A DNA stretch of 32,467 bases from Lachnoclostridium sp. UBA6558 (lineage in GTDB: Bacteria; Bacillota; Clostridia; Lachnospirales; Lachnospiraceae). How positions within the stretch are numbered: the stretch's first letter is position 1; every line of letters starts with the position of its first letter. Position numbers and translations under genes: made by a program. Below, piece by piece: positions 1 through 8,340 of the stretch. The DNA lies in NCBI GenBank assembly GCA_002434335.1, contig DJJW01000002.1, forward strand, positions 3,124 to 35,590, in the 5' to 3' direction. The notes under the pieces are model-generated. The model did no database searches. It worked only from the letters and a program-made list of their open reading frames with translations, and was not told where the DNA came from.

Positions 1-487
1 TTGCTGTCTGAGAAGCTAACAGCAATGCCGAACCTAAGAATGGACCAAGGCAGGGTGTCCAGCCAAAGGAGAATGCCAACCCAAATATCATACTGGTAAA
101 GAACTTCAGGTTATGAGTATTCACACTTCTTATACTGGTTCTGTTCAGCAGTTTCAGCTTAAGAACCCCCATAAAATGCAGTCCAAAGATTATCATGATA
201 ATTCCGCTGACCCGCTGCAGCAGTTCCTGGTACTCCCGCAGCAGCTGGCCAATAGCAGATGCAGTGGCTCCCAAAACAACAAAGACCGTAGTAAAGCCAG
301 CAATAAAACCTAATGTATTAAGCAATAATCTTTTATTATTCTTTTTTTCCTCTGCATTCCCTCCAAGATACATAAGATATACAGGCAGCATTGGAAAGAT
401 ACAGGGTGAGATAAAGCTAAGGATTCCTTCTGTGAATACCAACCAAGCCAGGTACGGGGTCAGTTCTTCTGCCGTTTTCAGAAGCAT
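1..487 (-). CDS. ccdA: CcdA-type thiol-disulfide membrane transporter, 3' end outside window
   Basis: The first 162 residues of a polytopic membrane protein are visible; the reading frame runs off the window edge and the family is usually about 230 residues. CcdA carries reducing power from cytoplasmic thioredoxin across the membrane to extracytoplasmic thioredoxin-like proteins. Two family signatures are readable: ISPCIFPMLPVYL near residue 35 and GWTPCLGP near residue 145, which supply the redox-active cysteine pair. The start ATG (485-487) overlaps the TAA stop of the upstream tlpA-like gene by one base (TAATG), so translation is probably coupled. The partner gene next door, a thioredoxin-fold lipoprotein, is the natural electron acceptor and supports the call. 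Confidence 0.88.
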   Translation of the reverse strand, partial: MLLKTAEELTPYLAWLVFTEGILSFISPCIFPMLPVYLMYLGGNAEEKKNNKRLLLNTLGFIAGFTTVFVVLGATASAIGQLLREYQELLQRVSGIIMIIFGLHFMGVLKLKLLNRTSIRSVNTHNLKFFTSMIFGLAFSFGWTPCLGPFLGSALLLASQTA

Positions 488-1161
488 TATTTGGCCTCCT
501 CTATCATCTGGGCTACTTTCTGATATTCTGTTCTGCCAAGAACATAATCAGATAAACGCCCTTCTCTGTCGATTACAACAGTTGTAGGTATGCTGTTTAT
601 ACCGAATATACTTCCTCCAACTTCTCCGGTATCATAAAGTATCGGAAAGGTAAGACCCTCTTCTTCTATATAATTATCCGCTTTCTTTTCTGTCTCACGC
701 TTTCCGTCGGTCTGATTTAACATCAGCAGCACAGTATCCTCAGATTCTGCAAGTTCATCATATAACTTTTGAAAATCAGGCATTTCCTTCTTGCAGGGAG
801 GACACCAGCTGGCCCAGAAATTAAGTACTACTACTTTACCTACATAATCAGAAAGGCTGACTTCTTCACCTTCTGAGGACTTTAAGGTAAAGTCGGGCAC
901 TAAAGGCTTTTCTTCGTTGGTACCATTCTCCTCGCTTGTATCGGTGCCCTCGCTTTCTTTCTCTGACTGTGTATTATCACTATCCTCATTGGTATTACTT
1001 TCTTCTTCCGTATTATTTTCTTCTGTGGTTTTATTTTCTTCTGCAGTATTATTTCCTGTCTGATTTTTTTCTGCCTTATCACAGGCAGTAAGCCCCACGG
1101 ACAATAACAGAACGGCTACAACCAGCATAAGGTTTAACATCGTTTTTCTTATTTTACTCAA
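487..1161 (-). CDS. TlpA/ResA-family thioredoxin-like lipoprotein
   Basis: A 224-residue extracytoplasmic thiol-disulfide oxidoreductase. Residues 1-27 form a lipoprotein signal peptide ending in the lipobox LTAC, with Cys27 as the lipid anchor. Residues about 28-86 are a very acidic linker of Glu, Asn, Thr and Ser, and the thioredoxin fold follows. The active site is WCPPC (Cys120, Cys123), and IPTT supplies the cis-proline (Pro192). The start is TTG at 1159-1161, six bases after an AAGGAG site; a later in-frame ATG would shorten the signal peptide. It is co-transcribed with ccdA, which should keep its cysteines reduced. Whether it serves cytochrome maturation, spore-coat or general disulfide reduction cannot be told from the window. 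Confidence 0.88.
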   Translation of the reverse strand: MSKIRKTMLNLMLVVAVLLLSVGLTACDKAEKNQTGNNTAEENKTTEENNTEEESNTNEDSDNTQSEKESEGTDTSEENGTNEEKPLVPDFTLKSSEGEEVSLSDYVGKVVVLNFWASWCPPCKKEMPDFQKLYDELAESEDTVLLMLNQTDGKRETEKKADNYIEEEGLTFPILYDTGEVGGSIFGINSIPTTVVIDREGRLSDYVLGRTEYQKVAQMIEEAK

Positions 1162-1304
1162 ATATAGCTCCTTTCATTGAAAAGCCCGGACAACAAGGCT
1201 TTGTTGCTTGCTTTTACAGTACATTTCCATTATACTGTTTAAAGAAATAATTCATCCCTGTTCTTTACAAGTTAGATTAAGTTTTAAGTTTACTGGTTTG
1301 TGTG

Positions 1305-1313
1305 TGATATAAA
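1305..1313 (+). promoter_or_regulatory. Candidate extended -10 promoter for the small membrane protein gene
   Basis: The bases TGATATAAA match an extended -10 element (TGnTATAAT) about 35 bases before the coding start. No clear -35 element lies at the right distance, which extended -10 promoters can tolerate. Placement is by motif only. Confidence 0.35.
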
Positions 1314-1348
1314 ACATTTTAAGTACTGAGAAAGGCATGGTTATTAAT

Positions 1349-1570
1349 ATGAAGAACCTAAAACGCATTGGTGCAATCTTAATAGTATTATTGTTGTTGT
1401 CCCTATACGGACTCACTCTTTATGCCGGGTTTACAGCTTCCCCCGATTATCAGAGTCTGCTTATGGCATCCATCTACTCAACTACCATGATACCGCTTAT
1501 GCTGTATGCATATATGTTAGTCTACAGACTCCTGAAAAAGCGGGCAGAGGAAGAAGCCAAAAGGAAATAA
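1349..1570 (+). CDS. Small two-helix membrane protein, function unknown
   Basis: A 73-residue protein not recognised beyond its topology. A hydrophobic helix covers roughly residues 8-28, a second covers roughly residues 40-60, and the tail is highly charged (KKRAEEEAKRK), as expected for a cytoplasmic C-terminus. An alternative ATG at 1337 would add four residues but sits only one base after the GAGAAAGG site. The ATG at 1349 is 13 bases away, so neither spacing is ideal and the start is uncertain. The stop codon abuts the stop of the convergent rarA gene with no base between them, leaving no room for a separate terminator. Confidence 0.65.
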   Translation: MKNLKRIGAILIVLLLLSLYGLTLYAGFTASPDYQSLLMASIYSTTMIPLMLYAYMLVYRLLKKRAEEEAKRK

Positions 1571-2896
1571 TTATTCTGCTTCTCTCTTAATCCTGTTAAG
1601 ATGCACTTTCAGGTCTTTTTCATAACCTTCATCGGATAGTTCATAAAAGGATCGATCCTTTAAAGCATCGGGCAGATACTGTTGTTTCACATAATGATTC
1701 TTAAAGGCATGGGCATACTGGTAATTCAGTCCATGTCCTAATTTATGCGCTCCCTTATAATGTGCATCCATAAGATGAGGCGGAATGGGAGGTGTGCTTT
1801 CATTCCTTACAGCCTCCATAGCGGCATCAATAGCCATGATAGCGGAATTGCTCTTAGGCGCGCAGGCTACATAAGCTGCTGCCTGTGCAAGTATGATTCG
1901 CCCTTCCGGCATCCCTATTCTTTCCACCGCCTCCGCAGCTGCATTTGCAACTACAAGAGCATTGGGATCCGCATTGGATACATCCTCTGATGCACAGATA
2001 ACAATCCTTCTTGCGATAAAGGAAACACTCTCTCCTGCATAAAGCATTCTTGCCAGATAATAAATAGCGGCATCCGGATCGGAACCTCTCATGCTCTTGA
2101 TAAAAGCAGAAATGGTATCATAATGATTATCTCCGGCCTTATCGTATTTAATCGCCCTTTTCTGCACACAATCCTGAGCAACTTCCAGTGTTATGTGTAT
2201 TTTTCCGTCTGTCCCGCGTTCGGTTGTCAGGATACCAAGTTCGATAGCATTTAATGCAAGTCTCGCATCTCCTCCGGCAATATCAGCCATGAACTCTAAG
2301 GCATCCTCTTCAATGACACCATTAAAGTTACCCATGCCTCTATCCTTGTCATTCACAGCTCTAAGAAGCAGTTCCTTGATATCCTCTTTCTGTAAGGATT
2401 TCAGCTCGAATATCACAGAACGGGAAATTAAAGCGCCATTTACCTCAAAATAAGGATTCTCCGTGGTTGCTCCTATCAGAGTAACCGTACCATCCTCCAC
2501 AAAAGGAAGAAGATAATCCTGCTGTCCTTTGTTGAAACGATGTATCTCATCAATGAAAAGTATGGTTTTACGACTATACATCCCCATGTTTTCTTTTGCT
2601 TTACCAATAACCTCCTCCATATCCTTCTTACCGGCAACAGTGGCATTTAATTGAAGAAAGGCTGCACTTGTGGTATTGGCTATTACTTTGGCAAGGGTTG
2701 TCTTGCCGGTTCCAGGCGGACCGTATAAAATAATGGAACTGAGCTTATCCGCTTTTATGGCTCTGTATAACAACTTATCTTTTCCTATTATGTGCTCCTG
2801 CCCTACGACTTCATCCAGGGTCTTTGGCCGAAGTCTGCTGGCAAGCGGAGCTTCCTTTTCTTTATTGGTTTCTCTCATATATTCAAATAAATCCAT
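1571..2896 (-). CDS. rarA: RarA (MgsA) replication-associated recombination ATPase
   Basis: A 441-residue AAA+ ATPase related to clamp-loader subunits and the RuvB/WRNIP1 group, which acts at stalled replication forks. The Walker A motif GPPGTGKTT lies at residues 59-67, Walker B FIDEIHRF at about 114-121 with Asp116 and Glu117, and a sensor region GATTENP near 142. The C-terminal half carries the tetramerisation region typical of the family, and the length is normal. The start ATG follows a GAGAGGGA site. The gene is monocistronic as far as can be seen. A divergent transcription unit begins about 200 bases upstream, and a small gene ends flush against its stop. Confidence 0.93.
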   Translation of the reverse strand: MDLFEYMRETNKEKEAPLASRLRPKTLDEVVGQEHIIGKDKLLYRAIKADKLSSIILYGPPGTGKTTLAKVIANTTSAAFLQLNATVAGKKDMEEVIGKAKENMGMYSRKTILFIDEIHRFNKGQQDYLLPFVEDGTVTLIGATTENPYFEVNGALISRSVIFELKSLQKEDIKELLLRAVNDKDRGMGNFNGVIEEDALEFMADIAGGDARLALNAIELGILTTERGTDGKIHITLEVAQDCVQKRAIKYDKAGDNHYDTISAFIKSMRGSDPDAAIYYLARMLYAGESVSFIARRIVICASEDVSNADPNALVVANAAAEAVERIGMPEGRIILAQAAAYVACAPKSNSAIMAIDAAMEAVRNESTPPIPPHLMDAHYKGAHKLGHGLNYQYAHAFKNHYVKQQYLPDALKDRSFYELSDEGYEKDLKVHLNRIKREAE

Positions 2897-3095
2897 AATT
2901 CCCTCTCATTCTGCTGCTTAATCATATAAAATGATTCCTGAAGGAGCGCTGATTATAAGATGTTCGTTTAACATAACACCAATTCACTTCATCAGCCTCT
3001 GTTCTTTATGCAAACCTCTGTTCTTTTATTGTAAAGAATATATCTCCTTACGTCAACTAAAAGCTTCCATCCCTATTTTGTTTCAGGGTGTGTTG

Positions 3096-3104
3096 TGGTA
3101 TAAT
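3096..3104 (+). promoter_or_regulatory. Extended -10 promoter for the DUF4250-yigZ operon
   Basis: TGGTATAAT is an exact extended -10 element (TG, one base, TATAAT). It lies 28 bases before the DUF4250 start codon, with an AGGAGG site in between. The -35 region is T-rich and only weakly matches TTGACA. Confidence 0.6.
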
Positions 3105-3132
3105 AACAGAAAACACTGCTTAGGAGGACACC

Positions 3133-3309
3133 ATGACACTGCCCAAAGATCCATTTATACTGTTAAGCTATATCAATACTCAATTAAGAGATAAATATAG
3201 CAGCTTAGCAGACTTATGCGAATATCTCGAATTCAATGAGCAGGAATTAAGAGACCGGCTGAATGTTATTCATTATGAATATGTTCCGGAATTGAATCAG
3301 TTTAAATAA
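3133..3309 (+). CDS. DUF4250-type small protein
   Basis: A 58-residue protein beginning MTLPKDPFILLSYINTQLRD and ending in NQFK, a pattern I recognise from the DUF4250 family of clostridial small proteins. Its function is unknown. Translation support is strong: a perfect AGGAGG sits five bases before the ATG, and an extended -10 promoter lies just upstream. The stop codon is ten bases before the yigZ start, so the two genes form an operon. The middle of the protein (SLADLCEYLEFNEQELRDRL) looks like a short helix-turn-helix-like segment, but it is too small to assign as a DNA-binding domain. Confidence 0.85.
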   Translation: MTLPKDPFILLSYINTQLRDKYSSLADLCEYLEFNEQELRDRLNVIHYEYVPELNQFK

Positions 3310-3319
3310 GGAGTCAGCA

Positions 3320-3973
3320 ATGAACGAAAGCTGCCGTACAATATACAGTAAGAGCACAGGTGAAGTAATAGTTAAGAAGTCAAGGTTTATAGCCTCTGTC
3401 TTTCCCATCTCCTCTGAAGAAGAAGCACTTCAATTAATCGAGCAGGTGAAAAAAGAGCACTCCGGAGCAAGGCACAACTGTTTTGCATATGTTGCCGGAA
3501 GCAAAGACGAGATCAAGCGCTTAAGCGATGACGGTGAACCTGCTAAGACTGCCGGCCTTCCTATTATGGATCTGATATTGCTTGAAAAGCTTCACAATAT
3601 CCTGATCGTGGTAACCAGATATTTCGGCGGGACCCTTCTTGGAACCGGCGGCCTGGTCCATGCTTATCAAAGTGCTGCTAAGGAAGGTATTCAGAATGCT
3701 GTCATCATAGAAAAAGAAGAAGCCTGGAAAGCAGATATCCTGATAGATTACACATTAGCCGGAAAGATCAAATATAATATAGCGCAAAAGGGTATTTATC
3801 TCCTTGAAGAGGAATATACCGATAAGGTAAAGCTTTCACTTCTGATCCCCCCTAATGCTTTCGATGAATTCGAAAGGAGCATACTAGAAATTTCAGCCGG
3901 TACTGTTAAAGTTCCCAAGGAAGAAATACTTGCTTATGCAATCGTTAACGGTAATCTTGAAATTTTTACTTAA
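3320..3973 (+). CDS. yigZ: YigZ/IMPACT family protein
   Basis: A 217-residue member of the UPF0029/IMPACT family (YigZ in E. coli, YvyE in Bacillus). The N-terminal domain holds the signatures KKSRFIASV, ARHNCFAYV, DDGEPAKTAGLPI and VTRYFGGTLLGTGGLV within residues 18-115, and a C-terminal ferredoxin-like domain follows. The eukaryotic relative regulates the GCN2 kinase; the bacterial role is not settled, though nucleic acid or translation-factor binding has been proposed. The gene has an AAGGAGT site, follows the DUF4250-type gene by ten bases, and is followed by a long hairpin. Confidence 0.92.
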   Translation: MNESCRTIYSKSTGEVIVKKSRFIASVFPISSEEEALQLIEQVKKEHSGARHNCFAYVAGSKDEIKRLSDDGEPAKTAGLPIMDLILLEKLHNILIVVTRYFGGTLLGTGGLVHAYQSAAKEGIQNAVIIEKEEAWKADILIDYTLAGKIKYNIAQKGIYLLEEEYTDKVKLSLLIPPNAFDEFERSILEISAGTVKVPKEEILAYAIVNGNLEIFT

Positions 3974-4026
3974 GGGGTTTCTGAAAACTCAATGAATCGT
4001 TTGAAAGTCCCGCTTTGCCGTAAAAT

Positions 4027-4069
4027 AAAAAGGAAAAAGAATTCATTCTGTAAATTCTTTTTCCTTTTT
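4027..4069. terminator. Shared hairpin between convergent genes
   Basis: A perfect 17-bp inverted repeat (4027-4043 with 4053-4069) around a nine-base loop. Each arm ends in an A or T run, so it can work as an intrinsic terminator in both directions, for yigZ from the left and the DUF6514-type gene from the right. The stem is A/T-rich but long. Confidence 0.75.
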
Positions 4070-4136
4070 ATTCAGCTTAGTTTGTTATTATTCTATTATA
4101 CCGTATTATCGTATCTAGCATATTCTTCCGATATTC

Positions 4137-4430
4137 TTATAATGTATATTCCGAAACTAAATCGTCTACAATTTCTAGCATCGTAACCAGCGTGACTTCA
4201 TTTTTCCAGAGTTTATGTATCATGTCTTTCACCGTCTCCTTTGAATAAGAAATCGGCTCTGAATATTCTACTAACAGATGATCTTTCATATGTTGAAAAA
4301 TCTTTATGCCGTATAGTTTCTCATGTTCTGTCTGGCTTCTGCTTTCTTCCACCAGATAGTAATCAAATACCAATTCGTTATTGTCTTCCAGCACTATCTT
4401 TTTTGTTCCCTCTAAGAATAATTTTTCCAT
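4137..4430 (-). CDS. DUF6514-type small protein
   Basis: A 97-residue cytoplasmic protein. The pattern of an N-terminal beta-rich part containing YYLVEE and YGIKI, then a helical tail (VTLVTMLEIVDDLVSEY), resembles the DUF6514 family of clostridia; I recognise this from memory only. The start was chosen at the ATG in 4428-4430 because GGAGGGG lies just before it. A 14-residue upstream extension in the same frame has no ribosome site. No enzymatic motif is visible. It is monocistronic, with a long AT-rich upstream region containing a perfect dyad that could be its operator. Confidence 0.75.
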   Translation of the reverse strand: MEKLFLEGTKKIVLEDNNELVFDYYLVEESRSQTEHEKLYGIKIFQHMKDHLLVEYSEPISYSKETVKDMIHKLWKNEVTLVTMLEIVDDLVSEYTL

Positions 4431-4571
4431 GGCCCCTCCAAAAATTCTGAAAATTTGTAAATAACACTGCAATAATAGAAATAATAAACTATGGTTATTA
4501 TAACTTCACCACAATACAAAATAAAGAGATAATTTTCTGATTAAAAGCTGATAAAAGAAGCTTTCAACCTA

Positions 4572-4590
4572 TTTTACACGATGTGTAAAA
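4572..4590. promoter_or_regulatory. Perfect dyad, possible operator
   Basis: TTTTACAC and GTGTAAAA form an exact 8-bp inverted repeat around the spacer GAT. It lies about 140 bases upstream of the DUF6514-type start and 450 bases upstream of the penicillin-binding protein gene. Its size and symmetry suit a dimeric repressor. I cannot name the regulator. Confidence 0.35.
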
Positions 4591-4999
4591 AAATGGGTCT
4601 TATAAACATAGTTTACCATAGAGTTTGTGATTTTTCTAACATTTTTAGAGTTTTTTTGAATGCTACATTTTGTTGCCTATGTGCATAAATACATATTTAT
4701 CCACATATAACTTAATCGTTTTGTGTATACTCAACATATTTATTTCAGGTTTATATATTGTTCAGCAACATAACTATTAATTTATTTCAGATTTTTCTAG
4801 GAAAAATACTACATTTTTAACAATTTTTATGTTTTTTAAAAGTCCTTTTCCCGTATAAATTTTTGGTATTCTTCCTTGCGAATTATTTTTGCTCCGATTG
4901 CATACCGTAAGAATGCCGGACGGTAAAAAATCCTTTATTTTAAAGGTTTTATTTGATATAATAACGAAATAAAGAAGGTTACACCCTTTATCGAATAGA

Positions 5000-5026
5000 G
5001 AAGATTCAATAGCAGATTGAATCTTC
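5000..5026 (+). promoter_or_regulatory. Hairpin in the leader of the penicillin-binding protein gene
   Basis: GAAGATTCAAT and ATTGAATCTTC form a perfect 11-bp stem with the five-base loop AGCAG. It ends directly at the AGGAAAGAGG ribosome site that precedes the ATG at 5042. With no U-run after it, it is not a normal terminator. It could stabilise the message 5' end or control access to the ribosome site. Confidence 0.5.
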
Positions 5027-5041
5027 AGGAAAGAGGTTATT

Positions 5042-7831
5042 ATGGATTTCAGCAAGAAAGGAACCGCCAGAAAACAGCAGTATATCAGATCTGCCTCCAG
5101 GAAGATAGCCACCAAGGCAAGTGTTACTGTGTTCCGGTTATTCATGGTAGGTTTGGTTTCCCTCATAATTATCGGCTCCTATTTGGGGTTTGGCGTATTA
5201 AAAGGATTGGCAGACAGTGCCCCCAACATAGATCAGATTGAAGTAAAACCCACCGGTTTCACTACAAATATATATGATAAAGACGGAAATCTGATAGATA
5301 CTCTTATTGGTGCAGAATCTAATCGTGTATATGTAGAAATCAGTTCTATTCCCAAGGTTTTGCAGGACTGTGTTATCAGTATTGAGGACGAGCGCTTTTA
5401 TGAGCATAATGGTATTGATATGCAGGGTATTTTTCGTGCTTTTTTCGTTGGTTTAAAATCCGGTGACTTCGGACAAGGTGCCAGTACCATTACCCAGCAG
5501 CTGATCAAGAACCAGGTATTTGACGGTGGAGCTGAAGACAACTTTACCGACAGATTCATCCGTAAAGTTCAGGAACAATATCTGGCTATACAGCTGGAGC
5601 AAAAAATGTCAAAAGAACAGATACTTGAATACTATCTGAATACCATTAATTTTGGGGCTGGTACCTATGGTGTCCAGACGGCTTCCAAACGTTACTTTAA
5701 CAAAGATGTTGAAGAACTTACTTTGTCTGAAGCAGCCGTTATCGCTGCTATTGCACAGTCACCGACAAATATGAACCCTATAAATCATCCGGATAACAAC
5801 GCCCAAAGACGTACTCAGATCCTGGAAAGTATGAAACGACTTAATCTTTGTACCGAAGAGGAATACGCACAAGCGCTTTCCGATGATGTCTATTCTAGGA
5901 TTCAGGTAGTGAATGATGAACAGGATGTTACTTCCTATAATACTTACTTTGTCGATGAGCTCATTGAACAGGTTATTGCGGATTTACAGGAAGAGAAGGG
6001 TTATACCTATACCCAAGCCAGCAAAGCACTCTACAGCGGCGGATTAAATATTTATACGACCCTGGACTCCAAAATACAATCGGTCCTGGATGATGTATAT
6101 ACCAATGAAGATTATTTCCCGAAGATCGGAACAGATTCCTACTGGGAGTTAACTTATGCTTTATCCATCGAGAAGAAAAACGGTAAGACTATTCATTATC
6201 ATACAAATGATCTGCTGGATTTTAAACACTTGACCACCGCATATTTTTCCTCAAAAGAAGCTGCGGAAGAGTTGATTGAACAATTCAAGGCAGCAAAGGT
6301 TGAAACCGGTGATACCATCCTCGCAGAAAATAACAGCCTTATCATCCAGCCTCAATCCTCCATGGTTATCATGGATCAGCATACCGGATTTGTAGTAGGT
6401 CTTATAGGCGGACGGGGTGAAAAGACCGGTAACCGTACCTTAAACCGAGCTACTAATACTACGAGACAACCCGGTTCCACTTTCAAGATCTTGTCAACTT
6501 ACCTCCCGGCACTGGATTCAGCGGGAATGACACTGGCAACGGTCGTAGATGATGCTCCCTATAAGTACCCGGGAAGTGATAAATATGTAAGCAACTGGAG
6601 CGGTGATAATTACGAAGGTTTAACCACCCTTCGCAGAGCCATTATGCGTTCCATGAACGTTGTTACCGTTAAGACACTGGAAAAGGTTACTCCTAAAGTA
6701 GGTTTTGATTACCTGCAGAAGCTAGGCTTTACTACACTTGTAGAAAGTGGCGTATCTGAAAGCGGTAAAACTTATTCAGATATCAACCTTCCCTTAGCCT
6801 TAGGTGGTATCACAAAAGGTGTATCCAATCTGGAACTTACTGCTGCTTATGCTGCTATAGCCAATGGCGGAGTATATTCCAAACCAATCTTTTACACGAA
6901 AATACTGGATAATAACAATAAAGTATTGTTAAATAAAAAGACTTCGGTTCGCCAGGTCATGATGGAATCCACTGCTTTCCTCTTAACCAATGCCATGGAA
7001 GACGTTGTGAAAAAAGGTACCGGAACGTTAGTAGGCTTTAAAAACCTTAAAATGCCTGTAGCCGGTAAGACAGGAACTACAACTGATGATAAAGATTTAT
7101 GGTTTTCCGGATATACTCCATATTATACTGCCACCATCTGGTCAGGTTATGACAATAACAAGGATCAGACCAACACCAGTTATCAGAAAATTATATGGCG
7201 TGATGTTATGGAGCGTATTCACAAAGAAAACGGTCTGGAGGCTGTTCCCTTTAATAAACCTGATTCAATTGTAGAGCGAACGATCTGTACCAAGAGCGGT
7301 AAGCTTGCCGCTGAAGGCCGATGTGATGTATACGAAGGCGGCTCAACCGTAAAGACCGAATACTTTGCTAAAAACACCGAGCCTACAGATAAATGTGATA
7401 TACACGTAGCTGTGAAAATCTGTACTACATCAGGTAAGATTGCCACTGAATTCTGCCCTCCCTCTACCGTAGTAGAAAAGGTTCTGTTATTCAAAGAAGA
7501 GACCGCAAAAACCCAGGATACACCTTTCCTTCTTCCGGCCAACGATGACACCTGTACAGTCCACAACGCAAGAAATTCAGGACTCCAGAACATTTTCCCT
7601 ACCCCCGGTGGTACCACACCATCCGTGACTACTCCGCCAAATACGAACAATTCCGGTAGTGGCAATAGCAACGGAAATAACGGTTCAAATGGTAATAGTG
7701 GTAATGGTAATAACAATGGCAATGGAAATGGCAATAACAATGGTAACGGTAATGGAAGTAATAACAACAGTAATATCGGCGGCGAAGAAGACTATTATGA
7801 TCCCGAGTTCGATTATAATTACGGTGATTAA
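5042..7831 (+). CDS. Class A penicillin-binding protein (PBP1A type)
   Basis: A 929-residue bifunctional peptidoglycan synthase with one N-terminal membrane segment (about residues 28-55). The GT51 glycosyltransferase domain follows, with the catalytic region EDERFYEHNG (Glu115) and GASTITQQ near 146-153. The transpeptidase domain shows STFK (nucleophile Ser479, Lys482), SMN (537-539) and KTGT (676-679). After it come four to five spaced cysteines, then a low-complexity Asn/Gly tail and an acidic, Tyr-rich end. It polymerises glycan strands and cross-links them outside the membrane. The start is supported by AGGAAAGAGG. The gene stands alone with a strong terminator. Cysteine pairs outside the catalytic domain suggest disulfides. 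Confidence 0.95.
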   Translation: MDFSKKGTARKQQYIRSASRKIATKASVTVFRLFMVGLVSLIIIGSYLGFGVLKGLADSAPNIDQIEVKPTGFTTNIYDKDGNLIDTLIGAESNRVYVEISSIPKVLQDCVISIEDERFYEHNGIDMQGIFRAFFVGLKSGDFGQGASTITQQLIKNQVFDGGAEDNFTDRFIRKVQEQYLAIQLEQKMSKEQILEYYLNTINFGAGTYGVQTASKRYFNKDVEELTLSEAAVIAAIAQSPTNMNPINHPDNNAQRRTQILESMKRLNLCTEEEYAQALSDDVYSRIQVVNDEQDVTSYNTYFVDELIEQVIADLQEEKGYTYTQASKALYSGGLNIYTTLDSKIQSVLDDVYTNEDYFPKIGTDSYWELTYALSIEKKNGKTIHYHTNDLLDFKHLTTAYFSSKEAAEELIEQFKAAKVETGDTILAENNSLIIQPQSSMVIMDQHTGFVVGLIGGRGEKTGNRTLNRATNTTRQPGSTFKILSTYLPALDSAGMTLATVVDDAPYKYPGSDKYVSNWSGDNYEGLTTLRRAIMRSMNVVTVKTLEKVTPKVGFDYLQKLGFTTLVESGVSESGKTYSDINLPLALGGITKGVSNLELTAAYAAIANGGVYSKPIFYTKILDNNNKVLLNKKTSVRQVMMESTAFLLTNAMEDVVKKGTGTLVGFKNLKMPVAGKTGTTTDDKDLWFSGYTPYYTATIWSGYDNNKDQTNTSYQKIIWRDVMERIHKENGLEAVPFNKPDSIVERTICTKSGKLAAEGRCDVYEGGSTVKTEYFAKNTEPTDKCDIHVAVKICTTSGKIATEFCPPSTVVEKVLLFKEETAKTQDTPFLLPANDDTCTVHNARNSGLQNIFPTPGGTTPSVTTPPNTNNSGSGNSNGNNGSNGNSGNGNNNGNGNGNNNGNGNGSNNNSNIGGEEDYYDPEFDYNYGD
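7645..7785 (+). repeat. Asn/Gly-coding low-complexity repeat in the PBP tail
   Basis: Degenerate tandem copies of units such as AATGGTAATGGT and AATGGCAATGGA encode an Asn/Gly/Ser-rich stretch of roughly 45 residues. Such tracts are prone to slippage and length change. The protein segment is probably a flexible tail outside the cell. Confidence 0.75.
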
Positions 7832-7853
7832 GCAAAATTAAAAGCTAAAAATA

Positions 7854-7890
7854 ATGCGGGTCTTGTTACATAAACTAACAAGACCCGCAT
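7854..7890. terminator. Strong bidirectional terminator
   Basis: A perfect 15-bp GC-containing stem (7854-7868 with 7876-7890) with a seven-base loop, preceded by an A-run and followed by ATTTTATT. It ends the penicillin-binding protein transcript on plus and the spoVA operon on minus. Confidence 0.9.
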
Positions 7891-7926
7891 ATTTTATTCT
7901 CTTTAGCCTTATGCATTTTTCTAATA

Positions 7927-8283
7927 TTAGTCTTTCATTTTAGGGTTAAAGAGCCAGGATGCAATGTAGCTAAATATCAGGGCTCCTGATATGCCGGCAG
8001 AGGTAGCTGTCAGTCCTCCGTTAGATAACCCCAGCAAGCCGTCTTTATCAATTGCTTCTTTAATTCCCTTAAAAAGTGAGCTTCCGAATCCGCTTAAGGG
8101 TACAGTTGCACCAGCCCCTGCCCATTTAGCAAAGGGTTCATATAAACCGACTGAGCCAAGAAAAGCTCCGAGGCAGACCAGTATAACCATTATACGGCCC
8201 GGCATCAGCTTTGTATTATCCATTACTATCTGTACAACCACACAGATAGCACCGCCTATTATAAATGCTTTTATATAATCCAT
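7927..8283 (-). CDS. spoVAE: Stage V sporulation protein AE
   Basis: A 118-residue membrane protein with about four hydrophobic helices, matching the SpoVAE (SpoVAEb) family. The motif GAGATVPLSGFGSSL near residues 56-70 is shared with SpoVAC and is typical. It is a subunit of the SpoVA channel in the spore inner membrane, which imports calcium-dipicolinate in the forespore and releases it at germination. It is the last gene of the spoVA operon, 57 bases after spoVAD, with GGAAAGGA before the ATG and a terminator just beyond the stop. Confidence 0.93.
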   Translation of the reverse strand: MDYIKAFIIGGAICVVVQIVMDNTKLMPGRIMVILVCLGAFLGSVGLYEPFAKWAGAGATVPLSGFGSSLFKGIKEAIDKDGLLGLSNGGLTATSAGISGALIFSYIASWLFNPKMKD

Positions 8284-8340
8284 TGAGTTCCTTTCCAGAG
8301 CCTGTATTATTTGCTTCAGGCTTCTTATAATCCGTTGTAT

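Larger units (their letters stand above)
4431..5041. other. Gene-free AT-rich region of about 610 bases
   Basis: No convincing gene is present. The region is strongly A/T-rich and separates the minus-strand DUF6514-type gene from the plus-strand penicillin-binding protein gene, so it should carry both promoters. A TATAAT at 4957-4962 is the best -10 candidate for the latter, without a good -35. The region also holds a perfect dyad at 4572-4590 and a hairpin at 5000-5026. The only reading frame of size is a minus-strand frame (4777-5166) that runs into the penicillin-binding protein gene and is not credible. Confidence 0.6.

Noticed and set aside
4777..5166. Minus-strand 129-codon frame overlapping the PBP start
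   Set aside because: It overlaps a certain gene in antisense, is driven by AT-rich DNA, and has no ribosome site or family resemblance.
7219..7767. Minus-strand 182-codon frame opposite the PBP tail
   Set aside because: It is a Leu/Pro shadow of the Asn/Gly repeat on the coding strand.
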